Source of the DNA: Hypericum androsaemum | Taxonomy: Eukaryota; Streptophyta; Magnoliopsida; Malpighiales; Hypericaceae | DNA length: 64,000 nt | Direction of reading: 5' to 3' | Assembly (NCBI GenBank): GCA_963995505.1 | Contig: OZ023181.1 | Coordinates: forward strand, 13,078,221 to 13,142,220 | Shown here: piece after piece, positions 46,943 through 57,921 of the stretch | How the letters are laid out: each line of letters starts with the position of its first letter | How positions within the stretch are numbered: the stretch's first letter is position 1 | The notes under the pieces: generated by a model | Databases searched by the model: none | Told to the model about the DNA's origin: nothing | What the model saw: the letters and a program-made list of their open reading frames with translations, nothing else | Translations under genes and position numbers: made by a program

Positions 46943-47530
46943 GAAGCTTGACATGCACGTAAGCTTCTAGATGCATGCGCACATGGAGAATCAAGGAGAA
47001 TCAGCCTATTTAGTCCGTGCATCTACTTGTTTTGGACGTGCAGCTAGTAGTTATTCTATTAGATATTATTTGCTTATATTATTCCTTATTTAGTTGAATA
47101 AGTTCGGCCAGAATCTCTTTAGAATAGGAAAGAGAGTTCTGACCAGCCTTAAACTCCTTATTTGGAGTTAGTTTCGTTTAGGAAAGTTGTAAGACTTATG
47201 GAGCCTATATAAAGAGGCATCCCCCTTCAATAAACAACAACAATTCGGAGAATTACTTAGCATTGGCTAATTGTGAGTTTTGATACTTGTTTGTTCTTGC
47301 TTAGGCTGGTGAGTCATCTTGGCTAGAATTTATCTTTCACTTATCAAGCGGATCATCCATCCCCGCTCGTGGCGTGATACGACCTTAGGTCAAGGTTCAG
47401 AAGCTCTTGCTGCGGGTTAAGGTTCAACTTCGCACCTTAGTTCGTGTGAGTTCTTGTGAGTTGTGATCTGTTCCATTCTAAAGTAACAAACGGTCCGAGT
47501 TGTGAGTCTTTTCCGCGAAGATTCATATCA
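46726..47530 (+). repeat. Element 1 3' LTR (805 bp)
   Basis: TGATGTGAGC...TTCATATCA, matching the left LTR at about 98.9%. It encodes the last 72 codons of the integrase frame to the TAG at about 46,942. TATATAAA is at 47,206-47,213, AATAAA at 47,229-47,234, and a GTGAGT donor-like site in the GCTGGTGAGT stretch near 47,305. It ends against the CTTAT target duplication. Confidence 0.95.
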
Positions 47531-47535
47531 CTTAT
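47531..47535. other. Target site duplication, right (CTTAT)
   Basis: The right-hand copy of CTTAT, directly after the terminal CATATCA of the right LTR, followed by CATGCCTTTTC satellite. It pairs with 40,758-40,762. Confidence 0.95.
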
Positions 47536-48957
47536 CATGCCTTTTCTTTCCATCTCTTGCCTTTTCCTGGCCATTTCTTGCTTTTTCTTGCCTTTTCTTG
47601 CCCTATCTTGCCTTTTCTTGCCTTTTACTTGTCTTTTCTTACCTTATCTTGCCTTTCTTGTCTTTTTTGGCCTTGACATGGCTTTTCTCGCCTTATCTTG
47701 CCTTTTCTTTCCTTGTCTTACCTTTTACTTGCGTTTCTTCTGTTACCTTACCTTTTTTTCCTTATCTTGCCTTTTCCTTTCCTTTTCTTGCTTTATCATT
47801 GCTTTTCTTTCCATATCTTGCCTTTTCCTTGCCTTTTCTTGCCTTATCTTGCCTTTTCCTTTCATTTTCTTGCCTTTTCTTTCCTTTCCTATCCATATCT
47901 TACCTTTTCCTTATCTTTTCTAGCCTTTTCTTGCTGTTTCTTGCCTTATCTTATCTTTTGTTGCCTTTTCTTGCATTTTCCTGCCTTTTCATTGCCTTTT
48001 CTTGCCTGTTCCATCATTTTTCTTGCTTTATCTTGCCTTTTCTTTATGTATCTTACATTTTCCTTATCTTTTCTTGTCTTTTCTTATCTTTTCTTGTCTT
48101 TCCTTGCCTTTGCTTGCCTTTTCATTCCTTATCTTGCCTTTTCCTTGCCATTTCTTGCCTTTTTCTTGCCTTTTCTTGCCTTTTCCTTACCTTTTCTTGC
48201 CTTTTCTTTATCTTATCTAGTCTTATCTTGCCATTTCCTTGCCATTTCTTGCCTTTTCTTTAATTATCTTGCATTTTCTTGCATTTTCTTAACTTATCTT
48301 CCCTTTTCTTGCCTTATCTTGACTTTTGTTTCCCTATCTTGCCTTTTCCTTGCCGTTTCATGCCTTATTTTGCCATTTCCTTTCCTTTCTTTCCTTTTTT
48401 TGCCTTGTCTTGCCTTATCTTGCCTTTTCTTGACTTATCTTACCTTTTCTTTTGTTATCTTACCTTTTCCTTATGTTTCTTGCATTTTCTTGTGTTATCT
48501 CACGTTTTTTTCCTTATCTTGCTTTTTCCTTGCCTTTTGTTGCCTTATCATGCCTTTTCTTTCCTTATCTTAACTTTTCCTCTCCTTTTCTTGTCTTTTC
48601 TTGCTTTTTCTTGCCTTTTCTTGCCTTATATTGCCTTTTCTTTCCTTATCTTACCTTTTCCTTGCATTTCTTGGCTTTTCTTGTGTTACCTTGCCTTTTC
48701 TTTCCTTATCTTGCCTTTTCCTTGGCTTTTCTCGATTTATCATGGCTTTTATTTCCTTATGTTGCCTTTTTCTTGCCTTTTCTTGACTTATCTTGCATTT
48801 TCTTGCCTTTTCTTCCCTTATCTTGCCTTTTCCTTGCCTTTTCTTGCATTTTCTTATCTTTTCTTGACTTTTCTATCCATATCTTGCCTTTTCCTTATCT
48901 TTCTTAGCCTTTTCCTTATCTTTTCTTGCCTTTTCTTGCATTTTCTTTCCTTTTCTT
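47536..48957 (+). repeat. 1,927-bp higher-order unit, copy directly right of element 1
   Basis: Matches 49,463-50,884 at an offset of 1,927 bp, with small decamer and single-base differences. Together with the left flank of element 1 it forms the unit into which the element inserted. Confidence 0.85.
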
Positions 48958-49462
48958 AACTTTTCTAGCCTTTTCTTGCATTATCTTTCCTTTTCCTTGC
49001 CATTTCTTGCCTTATTTTGCCATTTCCTTGCCTTTTCTTGCCTTTTTTTTGCCTTGTCTTGCCTTATCTTGACTTTTCTTGACATCTTTTGCCATTTCTT
49101 TGCTTTTTCTTTCCTTTTCTTGCCTTTTACTTATCTTTTCTTACTTTATCTTGCCTTTTCTTGTCTTTTTTGGCCTTGTCTTGCCTTTTCTTCCCATGTC
49201 TTGCCTTTTCATTCCTTATCTTACCTTTTCCTTGCGTTAAGAAGCCTTTTCTTGCGTTACCTTGCCTTTTCTTTCCTTATCTTGGCTTTTCCTTGTCTTT
49301 TCTTGCATTATCATGGATTTTCTTTCCTTATCTTGCTTTTTCTTTCCTTAACTTACCTTTTCCTTGCATTTATGTCCTTTTTTAAGTTTTTCTCGCCTTT
49401 TCTTTCCTTATCTTGCCTTTTCCTTCCTTATCTTGCCTTTTCCTTGCCTTTTCTTGCCTTAT

Positions 49463-50884
49463 CATGCCTTTTCTTTCCATCTCTTTCCTTTTCCTTGCCA
49501 TTTCTTGCTTTTTCTTGCCTTTTCTTGCCCTATCTTGCCTTTTCTTGCCTTTTACTTGTCTTTTCTTGCCTTATCTTGCCTTTCTTGTCTTTTTTGGCCT
49601 TGACATGGCTTTTCTCGCCTTATCTTGCCTTTTCTTTCCTTATCTTACCTTTTACTTGCGTTTCTTCTGTTACCTTACCTTTTTTTTCCTTATCTTGCCT
49701 TTTCCTTTCCTTTTCTTGCTTTATCATGGCTTTTCTTTCCATATCTTGCCTTTTCCTTGCCTTTTCTTGCCTTTTCTTGCCTTTTCCTTTCCTTTTCTTG
49801 CCTTTTCTTTCCTTTCCTATCCATATCTTACATTTTCCTTATCTTTTCTAGCCTTTTCTTGCCGTTTCTTGCCTTATCTTATCTTTTGTTGCCTTTTCTT
49901 GCCTTTTCCTGCCTTTTCATTGCCTTTTCTTGCCTATTCCATCATTTTTCTTGCTTTATCTTGCCTTTTCTTTATGTATCTTACACTTTCCTTATCTTTT
50001 CTTGTCTTTTCTTATCTTTTCTTGTCTTTGCTTGCCTTTGCTTGCCTTTTCATTCCTTATCTTGCCTTTTCCTTGCCATTTCTTGCCTTTTTCTTGCCTT
50101 TTCTTGCCTTTTCCTTACCTTTTCTTGCCTTTTCTTTATCTTATCTAGTCTTATCTTGCCATTTCCTTGCCATTTCTTGCCTTTTCTTTAATTATCTTGC
50201 ATTTTCTTGCATTTTCTTAACTTATCTTCCCTTTTCTTGCCTTATCTTGACTTTTGTTTCCCTATCTTGCCTTTTCCTTGCCGTTTCATGCCTTATTTTG
50301 CCATTTCCTTTCCTTTCTTTCCTTTTTTTGCCTTGTCTTGCCTTATCTTGCCTTTTCTTGACTTATCTTACCTTTTCTTTTGTTATCTTACCTTTTCCTT
50401 ATGTTTCTTGCCTTTTCTTGTGTTATCTCACGTTTTTTTTCCTTATCTTGCCTTTTCCTTGCCTTTTGTTGCCTTATCATGCCTTTTCTTTCCTTATCTT
50501 AACTTTTCCTCTCCTTTTCTTGTCTTTTCTTGCTTTTTCTTGCCTTTTCTTACCTTTTCTTGCCTTATATTGCCTTTTCTTTCCTTATCTTACCTTTTCC
50601 TTGCATTTCTTGGCTTTTCTTGTGTTACCTTGCCTTTTCTTTCCTTATCTTGCCTTTTCCTTGGCTTTTCTCGATTTATCATGGCTTTTATTTCCTTATG
50701 TTGCCTTTTTCTTGCCTTTTTCTTGCCTTATCTTGCATTTTCTTGCCTTTTCTTCCCTTATCTTGCCTTTTCCTTGCCTTTTCTTGCATTTTCTTATCTT
50801 TTCTTGACTTTTCTATCCATATCTTGCCTTTTCCTTATCTTTCTTAGCCTTTTCCTTATCTTTTCTTGCCTTTTCTTGCATTTT
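49463..50884 (+). repeat. 1,927-bp higher-order unit, uninterrupted neighbour copy
   Basis: Second copy of 47,536-48,957. It is joined at its left edge to a copy of the element 1 left flank with no element between them, so the junction at about 49,458-49,463 represents the pre-insertion state. Similarity ends near 50,884. Confidence 0.85.
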
Positions 50885-52273
50885 TCTTGCCTTTTCCTTG
50901 CCTTTTCTTGCCTTGTCCTGCATTTTCCTAGCCTTTTCTTGCCTTATCCTTGCCTTTTCTTATATTTTCTTGGATTTTCTTGTCTTTTCTTGCCTTTTCT
51001 TGCTTATCTTGCCTTTTCTTTGCCATTTCTTGCCTTTTCTTGCCTTTTCTTACCTTTCCTTGTCATTTCTTACCTCCTTGCCTTTTCTTTCCTTTTCCTT
51101 GCCTTATCTTACCTTATCTTGCCTTTTCTTGCATTTTCTTACCTTTTCTTGCATTTTCTTGCCATATCTTGCCTTTTCTTGATTTTTCTTTCCTTGCCTT
51201 TTCTTGCCATTTCTTGCCCTTTCTGCCTTATCTTGCCATTAGTTTCCTTAACCGGCATTTTCTTGTCTTTTCTTGCCTTTTCTTGCCTTTTCTTGCCTTT
51301 TCTTGTCTTTTCTTGCCTTATCTTGCCTTTCCTTGCCTTATCTTGCATTTTCCTTGCCTTTCCTTACCTTTTCTTTCCTTTTCTTGCCTTTTCTAGCCTT
51401 ATCATGCCTTATTTTGCCTTGTGTTTCCTTATCTTGCGTTTTCCTTGTCTTTTCTTCCCTTAACTTGCCTTTTCTTGTCCTTTATTGCCTTTTCTTTCCA
51501 TATCTTAATTTTCCCTTGCCTTGCCTTTTCTTTCCTTTTCCTTGTCTTTTCTTGCCTTATCTTGTCTTTTCTTGCCATATCCTGCCTTTTCTTTCCTCAT
51601 CTTGCCTTTTTCTTGCCTTTTCCTTACGTTTTCTTGCTTTATCTTGCCTTTTCTTTCCTTTTCTTAACTTTTCTTGACTTTTCTTGTCTTATCTTGCCTT
51701 TTCCTTGCCATTTCTTGCCTTGTCTTACCTTATCTTGCCTTTATTTTCCTTACCTTGCCTTTTCTTACCTTTTATTGTCTTTTCTTGTTTTATCTTGCCT
51801 TTTCCTGCCTTTTCTTTCCTTATCTTGCCTTTTCCTTGCCATTCCTTGCAATGGCCTTTTCTTGCATAATTTTGCCTTTCGTTTCCTTATCTTTCCCTTT
51901 CCTTGCCATTTCTTGCCTTATTTTGCCATTTCCTTGCCTTTTCTTGCCTTTTCTTGCCTTGTCTTGCCTTATCTTGCCTTTGCTTGACTTATCTTGACAT
52001 TTCTTTCCTTATTTTACCTTTTCATTGCATTTTTTACCTTTTATTGCGTTATCTCGCCTCTTCTTTCCTTATCTTCCCCTTTCCTTATCTTCCCTTTTCC
52101 TTGCCTTTTCTTGCCTTATCATGCCTTTTCTTTCTTTATCTCGCCTTTTCCTAGCATTTTCTTATTTTTTTTCTTGCTTTTTCTGGCCTTATCTTGCCTT
52201 TTCTTTCCTTATCTTGCCTTTTACTTATCTTTTCTTGCTTTATCTTGCCTCTTCCTTGCCTTTTCTTGCCTTA

Positions 52274-53214
52274 TGAAAGGAAGGATTTTCACCCCTCTTG
52301 CAATAATGAGTAAGTAAGGGATTGTCGTCCCACAAGGACTAAGCTAGGCCGCAAACTCGACTCTACCACTAGTTTAGGACTATAAGAAATGGAGGTGTCA
52401 ATTCCAAACACAATATGCTACTAGAAATAAAATTGCAAGCAAAGCAAGAACATTAAAAGAGAGAGTAAGAGAAAGCTCAAGATGGTCTTCAAGCATCCAA
52501 TATTCTTCCTTCAATTTCCCTACACAAGCTTCAACAATGGCTTCCTAGATCCAACATTGGAGAGCCAAGCTTTTTCTCCAAAGAAGAGAAAGTTAGTGGG
52601 GGAGTTGGTGAGTATTTTTAGCAAAATATCTAATTTTTCTCTAAAGGAAAGCCAAGCAAAGACTTTTATACAAGATTTTCCCCCCAAAATGTCTCAGCCA
52701 CGAAATTGCAATTAAAGCCCAAAATGGGCCCAAAACAAGTCTTCAAATTCGGCCCACTTGTGATGAAATCTTGACAGAATTGGACCACGAAATTGAATCC
52801 CGCGTTCTCCCCTCTTAGACTCCGAATTTGAAGAAGACCATTAGAGACAAAGTTGTAGCCCCGGATGTCTTCTTTCCAGAGCCATCTCATTCGTCTCCAT
52901 CAGACTTCAGATGAGAAAGTTATCACTATTGGAGTCGCAAGAGGTCCACCTCGCCCACGTCTTCGAGGTCTCGATTAAGCGTCCTTCCTCCCAGCAAATC
53001 AAATCGCATACGATGACCCAAGGTGACTTCACTTCCTCCACTTCACCTCACCAAATCTCCCAGCATGAAGAAAACACAACAAAAACATAAGACTACACTA
53101 AAACAAATAATGCACGATAAATGACATTACGACAATGAAGAACAAACAAAAGCAATAGAAACAACGGTAAATCTACTCTAAAATAAACACAAAAGATGAG
53201 TGTTTTCACACTCA
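52274..53214 (-). repeat. Element 2 3' LTR (941 bp, internally deleted)
   Basis: Matches the right LTR at both ends but lacks 530 bp, corresponding to about 58,949-59,478 there. The junction is seen where AAAATTG runs directly into CAAGCAAAGCAAG. Only one base of microhomology is present, which suggests end-joining deletion after insertion. A TATAAAA box on the - strand is at 52,664-52,670. Confidence 0.92.
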
Positions 53215-53231
53215 TAACACCCCCACACTTG
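53215..53231 (-). other. Polypurine tract of element 2
   Basis: On the - strand CAAGTGTGGGGGTGTTA ends directly at the TGAGTG start of the 3' LTR. This is the expected plus-strand primer. A near copy without an adjoining LTR lies at 54,621-54,637. Confidence 0.88.
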
Positions 53232-53235
53232 AATC

Positions 53236-53255
53236 ATTGCTTGTCCTCAAGCAAT
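53236..53255 (-). other. Hairpin next to the polypurine tract, copy 1
   Basis: A perfect 8-bp stem (ATTGCTTG with CAAGCAAT) around a TCCT loop on the + strand, read as an AGGA loop in the element RNA. It lies four bases upstream of the polypurine tract in element orientation. A second hairpin with the same loop and different but still paired stem bases is at 54,643-54,660. Confidence 0.75.
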
Positions 53256-54620
53256 ACTCATACAATCACAATCACAATCACATCACATAAGAAAGAAAAT
53301 ATGAAAAGGACAAGACTAGGCATGATAAATTCACAAATTGACTCCCCTCAAAATCTCAAACTCACATCAAAAGTCCACCCCACTACCTCGCTAGTTCATC
53401 AACCCAAACACAAAGAGTAAGACCCGGTAGACACCTCACCACTCAATGGTTTAATCAAGTGTTATCACTATGTAAAAGACACTACAAGGTTAACCACTCA
53501 GAGGTTCAGAAATTTTTAGCTCACGATTTGTATGTAGCCAACTTCCTATCTCTCGCGTACATGACCGATGTCTTTCAAAATATCCTTTTTATTACTCAAC
53601 AGTGTCTCAAAGTCGTGTGGTTGCTCGTGAACAGGGGGCTTTCAATCGGGTTGTAATGGGGCTAAGGTATTGGTGAGATAATATATATGGATAGTAGTTA
53701 AACCACCCAATCCGAGGACTTGTTGCCAACGCATTCTAGTCTCTCGTCTATTCTAAACATCCTCACCATAAATAATTAAAGCACTCTCAAAATTCACCCA
53801 TTTCCTAAGACCACGTAGTACGAGTTATGCCAATATATAATGCCTTATTCAACCTTCACTTTCCTTTCTTTCTTTTTTTATTTTTTTTTTATTTTTTTTT
53901 ATTTTTCTTTTTCATCCATTTTTTTTCTTTTTACAAACACAAACATGGCATTTTGTAGGCAAAAACTCAGCTTCTTTGGATGGCCTCTCAACTACCCGAA
54001 TTTCCAATAATTAACCCATAAGAACACTAAGCTACCAACTACACACAATACATATCATTCCCCAAAAGGTGTAAATCTATTGTCCTCGGACCGGATGACC
54101 AAATAGGGAGGATGGTGGATATAAAGCTTAGAGTTGATTTACATATAATATGATCAAAGAATGGCAAAGCTCAATGGGTTAAAAATAATGGATATAAGGG
54201 TTCTTGGCTCTAAAGCTCTAGGCTCAATTTCAAAGGATTTGCCCCCGACATTCACTAACGCCATGCAACCAAGACCATGTCAAGTACTAGTAGGATACCT
54301 CGATCAACCGGACTCATGTAGGCACCTCATGAATAAATGAAGACGGTTGTCTCCTCCTTTGGCTCAAAGTTCCTCACAAGGTCACTCGTCAACCCTCTAG
54401 TCAAATCTACATAGTGAGACCACTAGTCTAAACAACCGAGGGTGAAGTTTCTACAAACTCTTAGGCCTTGTGCTCGAGTTCATTTCCTAACTAGGTGTGT
54501 GGTAAACTTTTAACACAAGTTGAACAATTTTGAAGGGGGTCAAATTTTGAAAATTCATGCCAAATCATTGCTAAATCAAGACAAACTAGATCTAAACACA
54601 CAAAGGATTCCTAAGTGGAA
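53256..54620 (-). other. Element 2 non-coding 3' region between the two hairpin modules
   Basis: About 1.36 kb without a convincing coding frame. It contains an A-rich tract on the - strand (T-rich on +, about 53,865-53,938). Athila elements often carry an env-like frame between integrase and the 3' LTR; none is recognisable here, only short unrelated frames with no conserved motif. It may be a strongly decayed env-like region or ordinary 3' untranslated sequence. Confidence 0.6.
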
Positions 54621-54660
54621 CCACACCCCCACACTTGAAGAACACCTTGTCCTCAAGGTG
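54621..54660 (-). other. Second hairpin plus polypurine-tract module
   Basis: In element orientation: a hairpin CACCTTG/CAAGGTG with AGGA loop (54,643-54,660), then TTCTTCAAGTGTGGGGGTG (through about 54,622). It copies the arrangement beside the 3' LTR at 53,215-53,255. Three stem pairs differ between the two copies and all remain paired. It could act as an internal plus-strand priming site or be a relic of recombination. Confidence 0.7.
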
Positions 54661-55546
54661 GAGGGAGCACACACACATCTCAACAATTGAACTATACTAA
54701 CAAACGCATTAAGAAGCAAGCATGGACATCAAACAAACATGAAGAACAAGACATCACAAAGACATATAGCAAACTCACGACATCACTAAGACAAGAAAAT
54801 AACTAAGGAAAAACAAAGTGCTAGGAAACTCCCCTTAGTCTTGAGGTGGAGAGGGTGGTGGTGGTGGAATGTTGTATCCGGATTGCTCCACCATTTGCTG
54901 GAGATAATAGCCTTGACGTCGAAGTTCCCGCTCCATTCATTTGGTTCGGGCATTTATGGTGTGCATTACCTCTGGGTCCTTGCTCCATCGATTAGTTGCG
55001 TGGATTGTGAGGATTTAGGAGGTAAGGTTCTAATAGGTTTAGTTGGCAAAGATTTGATACCCCTTCCACTCTGAACTAGAAGACGTCATCAACTATAAAG
55101 TTGTCGGCCTATCTCTTAGCTTTCCATAGCAACAAGAATCACCTCAATCCGAGTCTCGAGCACCAAGATATGGCCTATTTACAGAAGGGGGTTTTACAGC
55201 ACCCGGCGGCCGCTGGGTCGGCTGGCGTCCGCCGACAACGGGGGCTCCTCTTCCGCCCGACGGCCGCCGGGTGGGCTGGCGGCCGCTAGCAACTTTTTTT
55301 TTTTTAACCAAGTCCACGTTCCCTGATGAGCTTCCAATCGTCCATGATGGATCCACGAATCCTTGAGACGACCTTCAAAATTTAAAAGATATCCCATAAG
55401 CATGAACTAACACTTCAAAACAAAACATACCGGAATAAGAACAACACATAAATAAAAAGAACACACATAAAAGACTATAACAAATATAAAGACAATACAA
55501 AACACATGCTAAGTTATAGTTGTTAGCTTGACTTTACTCCCCTTGT
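54661..55546 (-). other. Element 2 non-coding segment downstream of the polyprotein frame
   Basis: No credible gene. A GC-rich patch at about 55,202-55,290 holds two imperfect 32-bp repeats 54 bp apart (starting CCCGGCGGCCGC and CCCGACGGCCGC). A T-run on the + strand follows (55,294-55,306). On the - strand the patch would give an Arg/Pro/Gly repeat (GRQPTRRPSG, GGRQPTQRPPG) in a 70-codon frame that lacks other support. The rest is AT-rich. Confidence 0.6.
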
Positions 55547-57892
55547 TCATGCATCGGAGGGTGGAGTCGCGGGTTGCACTTCCGCTTGACATTCAATATT
55601 GCCATCAAGGTGAATCTTGCACCTTTGGCCATTCACCTTGAAGACTCCTCCAATACTTCTTTCCAATTTGAGGGTTCCAAATGGAAAAACTTTTACCACC
55701 TTGAAAGGTCCACTCCACTTGGACTTGTGTTTTCCCGGAAAAAGTTTCAAACGGGAGTTGTAGAGTAGCAGTTGATCACCTTCCTTGAACTCCTTTTTCC
55801 CGATGTGGGCGTCATGTTTCTTTTTCTTATCCTCCTTCTTAAGCCTTTCCACTCCCGGCTTGGCTTCCTCCTCCAAGTGGATGTAATGCATAATCATGTC
55901 AGGATTTATCCCCTTCACATCAGATTTTTGGCATGCCATGGCCTTAATCCATTTGTTAACAACTTCAAGCACCTTCACCTCTTGCTCCTTAGAGAGCTTG
56001 TTGGAGACGATAATAGGGATTCTTCCTTCATCCTTTAAGAATGCATATCGTAAATGGGAGGGTAGCTCTTTCAACTCCAAGCTTGGAGCCTTAATGATGG
56101 AAGGTGGAGTAGGATACTTCAAATCAAGCTCCAAATCCTTATGATGACCTTTTTTATAAGCTTCTCCCATGAACTCTTCCAAGTCATCCTCGTCTTGTTC
56201 TCCATCATGTTGTTCATCTATTCCACCTTCAATCTTCAATGAGCTCTCCTTGCCCAACTTGAGGACACAATCATCAACCATATCAATCTTCATGCACACA
56301 CCTTCGTCAAGAGGGTGGCTCATTGCATTGGACATCTTAAACTCTACTTTCTCCTCCCCTATTCGGAGGACCAATCTTCCTTCATGTACGTCCACCAAGG
56401 CACGTGCCGTGTTGAGAAACGGTCGGCCAAGAATTAGTGGACAGCTCTTGTCCTCTTCGAAATCCAACACCACAAAGTCCACGGGGAAGATAAACTTATC
56501 AATCTTCAACAAGACATCCTCCACAACCCCGAATGGCTTCTTTATGGTTTGGTCTGCCAATTGGAGATGCATAGAAGTGGGTTTCACCTCACACAAGCCA
56601 AGTCTCCTCAGAATAGACAAAGGCATCAAGTTAATGCTAGCGCCTAAATCACATAAGCACTTGAGAAACTCAACATCACCAACAAAACCGGGAATAGTAA
56701 AACTCCCTGAATCTTTTAACTTTGTCGGGAGATCTTTGGAGATGAGCAAGCTACACTTAGCCGTTAGAGCCACCGTCTTCCCGTCCTCCCACTTCCTCTT
56801 TTTAGTGATGAGTTCCTTGAGGAACTTTGAGTATTGCGGCAATTGATCCAACATCTCAAGAAAAGAAACACTGATCTGGATGTTCTTCATCTTCTCCATG
56901 AAGCCAATGAACTTGTCATCCATCACATTCTTCTTCTTCACTCTTTGAGGGAATGGTAGTCGAGGAGCTTTAGGTGGTGGTGGCACGTAGACTTCTTCTT
57001 CAGCACTCTCAACCGGTGGACTTCTCTCTGTCTCTGCCTCTACTTCTTTCTCCTCCTCATTGGCTTCCATAGGATCGTCATTATTCTTCTGGGTTGCCTC
57101 TTGAGAAGCTATTTCCTTACCACTCCTCAAAGAAATTGCACACACATTTCCTCGAGGATTCACCTCCGTGGAGCTAGGAAGAGAACCGGACGCTCTGTGG
57201 GCACTTGCATTTGCTATTTGCCCAAGTTGCCTCTCCATATTATGCATGGCGGTTGCTTGACCCTTGAGAATTTGTTCAAGGTTATCTTGCCTTGATGCTT
57301 GTTGTTGTATGGCTGCCAAAATTTGGCCTTGTTGGCTAACCACCCCTCCAACTTCTTGCATAAACCTTTCCATCTTGTCAAACCTCTCCTCAATATTTCC
57401 CATCCGATCCATCAAGGAGAAACGTGGTTGGAAACCCGGAGGAGGTCCTTGTTGTGCAGTACAAAGAGGAAGTCCCTTATCTGGAAGAATCGCCATGTTC
57501 TCGCCACTATTCCCTCCCTTCCAAGAGAAGTTTGGGTGATTTCTCCACCCCGGATTGTAGGTGGAGGAATAGGGATTATTTCCCATCCTATTTGCCCCTT
57601 GACCTTGGCCTTGTCCTTGGCCACCAATGAAATTTACTTGCTCCATAGACGAGCCCAACATGGCACACTCGTTCATCTCATGGCCTACATTGCCACAAAC
57701 TTCACAATTTGTTTGCACGGCCGCTACATTGCTTTTGTTCAAGCTTAGATCATTAACTTTCTTTGCCAACAAAGCCAATTGAGCTTGAATAGAGGAGGCA
57801 ATATCAACATCAATCACTTCTACGTGCTCCTTACTCGGTTGCCTAGCTCTCTCATTGGCCATTAGAATGTTTGTAGCCGCCAACTCCTCCAA
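55547..57892 (-). pseudogene. Element 2 gag C-terminus-protease-integrase tail fusion frame
   Basis: 781 open codons on the - strand; the first codon is TTG and the frame continues from gag upstream, so it has no start of its own. Zinc knuckle: C63, C66, H71, C76. A Gln/Gly-rich stretch (91-99) and an acidic linker (270-300) follow. Aspartic protease lies at about 395-505 with DLGASINLMP (D415) and LILGRPFL (487-494). Residues 603-675 (LELKELPSHLRYAFL onward) are the region that normally leads into RT. Near 675-700 the frame passes instead into an integrase C-terminal module (FKEGDQLLLYNSRLKLFPGK, then SGPFKV near 727-732). RT, RNase H and the integrase core are therefore missing, yet the frame stays open across the join. 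It cannot encode replication enzymes. Any mobilisation would depend on another element. Confidence 0.88.
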
Positions 57893-57921
57893 GATGTGGT
57901 GGGCATCATCCCTATCTTTTC

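Larger units (their letters stand above)
40763..47530 (+). mobile_element. Element 1: Ty3/gypsy chromovirus, probably CRM lineage, nearly intact
   Basis: A 6,768-bp LTR retrotransposon. Seen directly: 804/805-bp LTRs with TG...CA ends, a CTTAT duplication on both sides (40,758-40,762 and 47,531-47,535), an initiator-Met tRNA type primer site, a polypurine tract, and gag, protease, RT, RNase H and integrase in Ty3/gypsy order. By hand the LTRs differ at about 9 substitutions (8 transitions) and one indel, near 1.1%. At the commonly used plant rate of 1.3e-8 per site per year that is roughly 0.4 million years. Support for CRM: TGATG LTR start, integrase with a GPY/F-type module and no obvious classical chromodomain, and a reading frame extending into the 3' LTR. 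Other chromovirus lineages are not excluded. One nonsense codon probably prevents autonomous activity. Confidence 0.95.
47536..52273 (+). repeat. Decameric satellite array, middle segment between the two retroelements
   Basis: Same polarity and decamer as the left segment. Its first 1.4 kb (47,536-48,957) is repeated at 49,463-50,884, offset 1,927 bp. A stretch corresponding to the left flank of element 1 (about 40,200-40,762) is present at about 48,930-49,462. Diagnostic variants such as GCGTTAAGAAGCC occur at both 40,514 and 49,234. The remainder, 50,885-52,273, is more diverged satellite with an ATTAGTTTCC segment. No genes are seen. Confidence 0.95.

Noticed and set aside
53256..54620. 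Possible env-like gene of an Athila element
   Set aside because: Only short frames, no signal peptide, no membrane-anchor pattern and no recognisable homology. The region is described as non-coding.
56169..56846. 225-codon + strand frame opposite the element 2 protease
   Set aside because: It lies antisense to the well-supported protease frame and shows no domain of its own.
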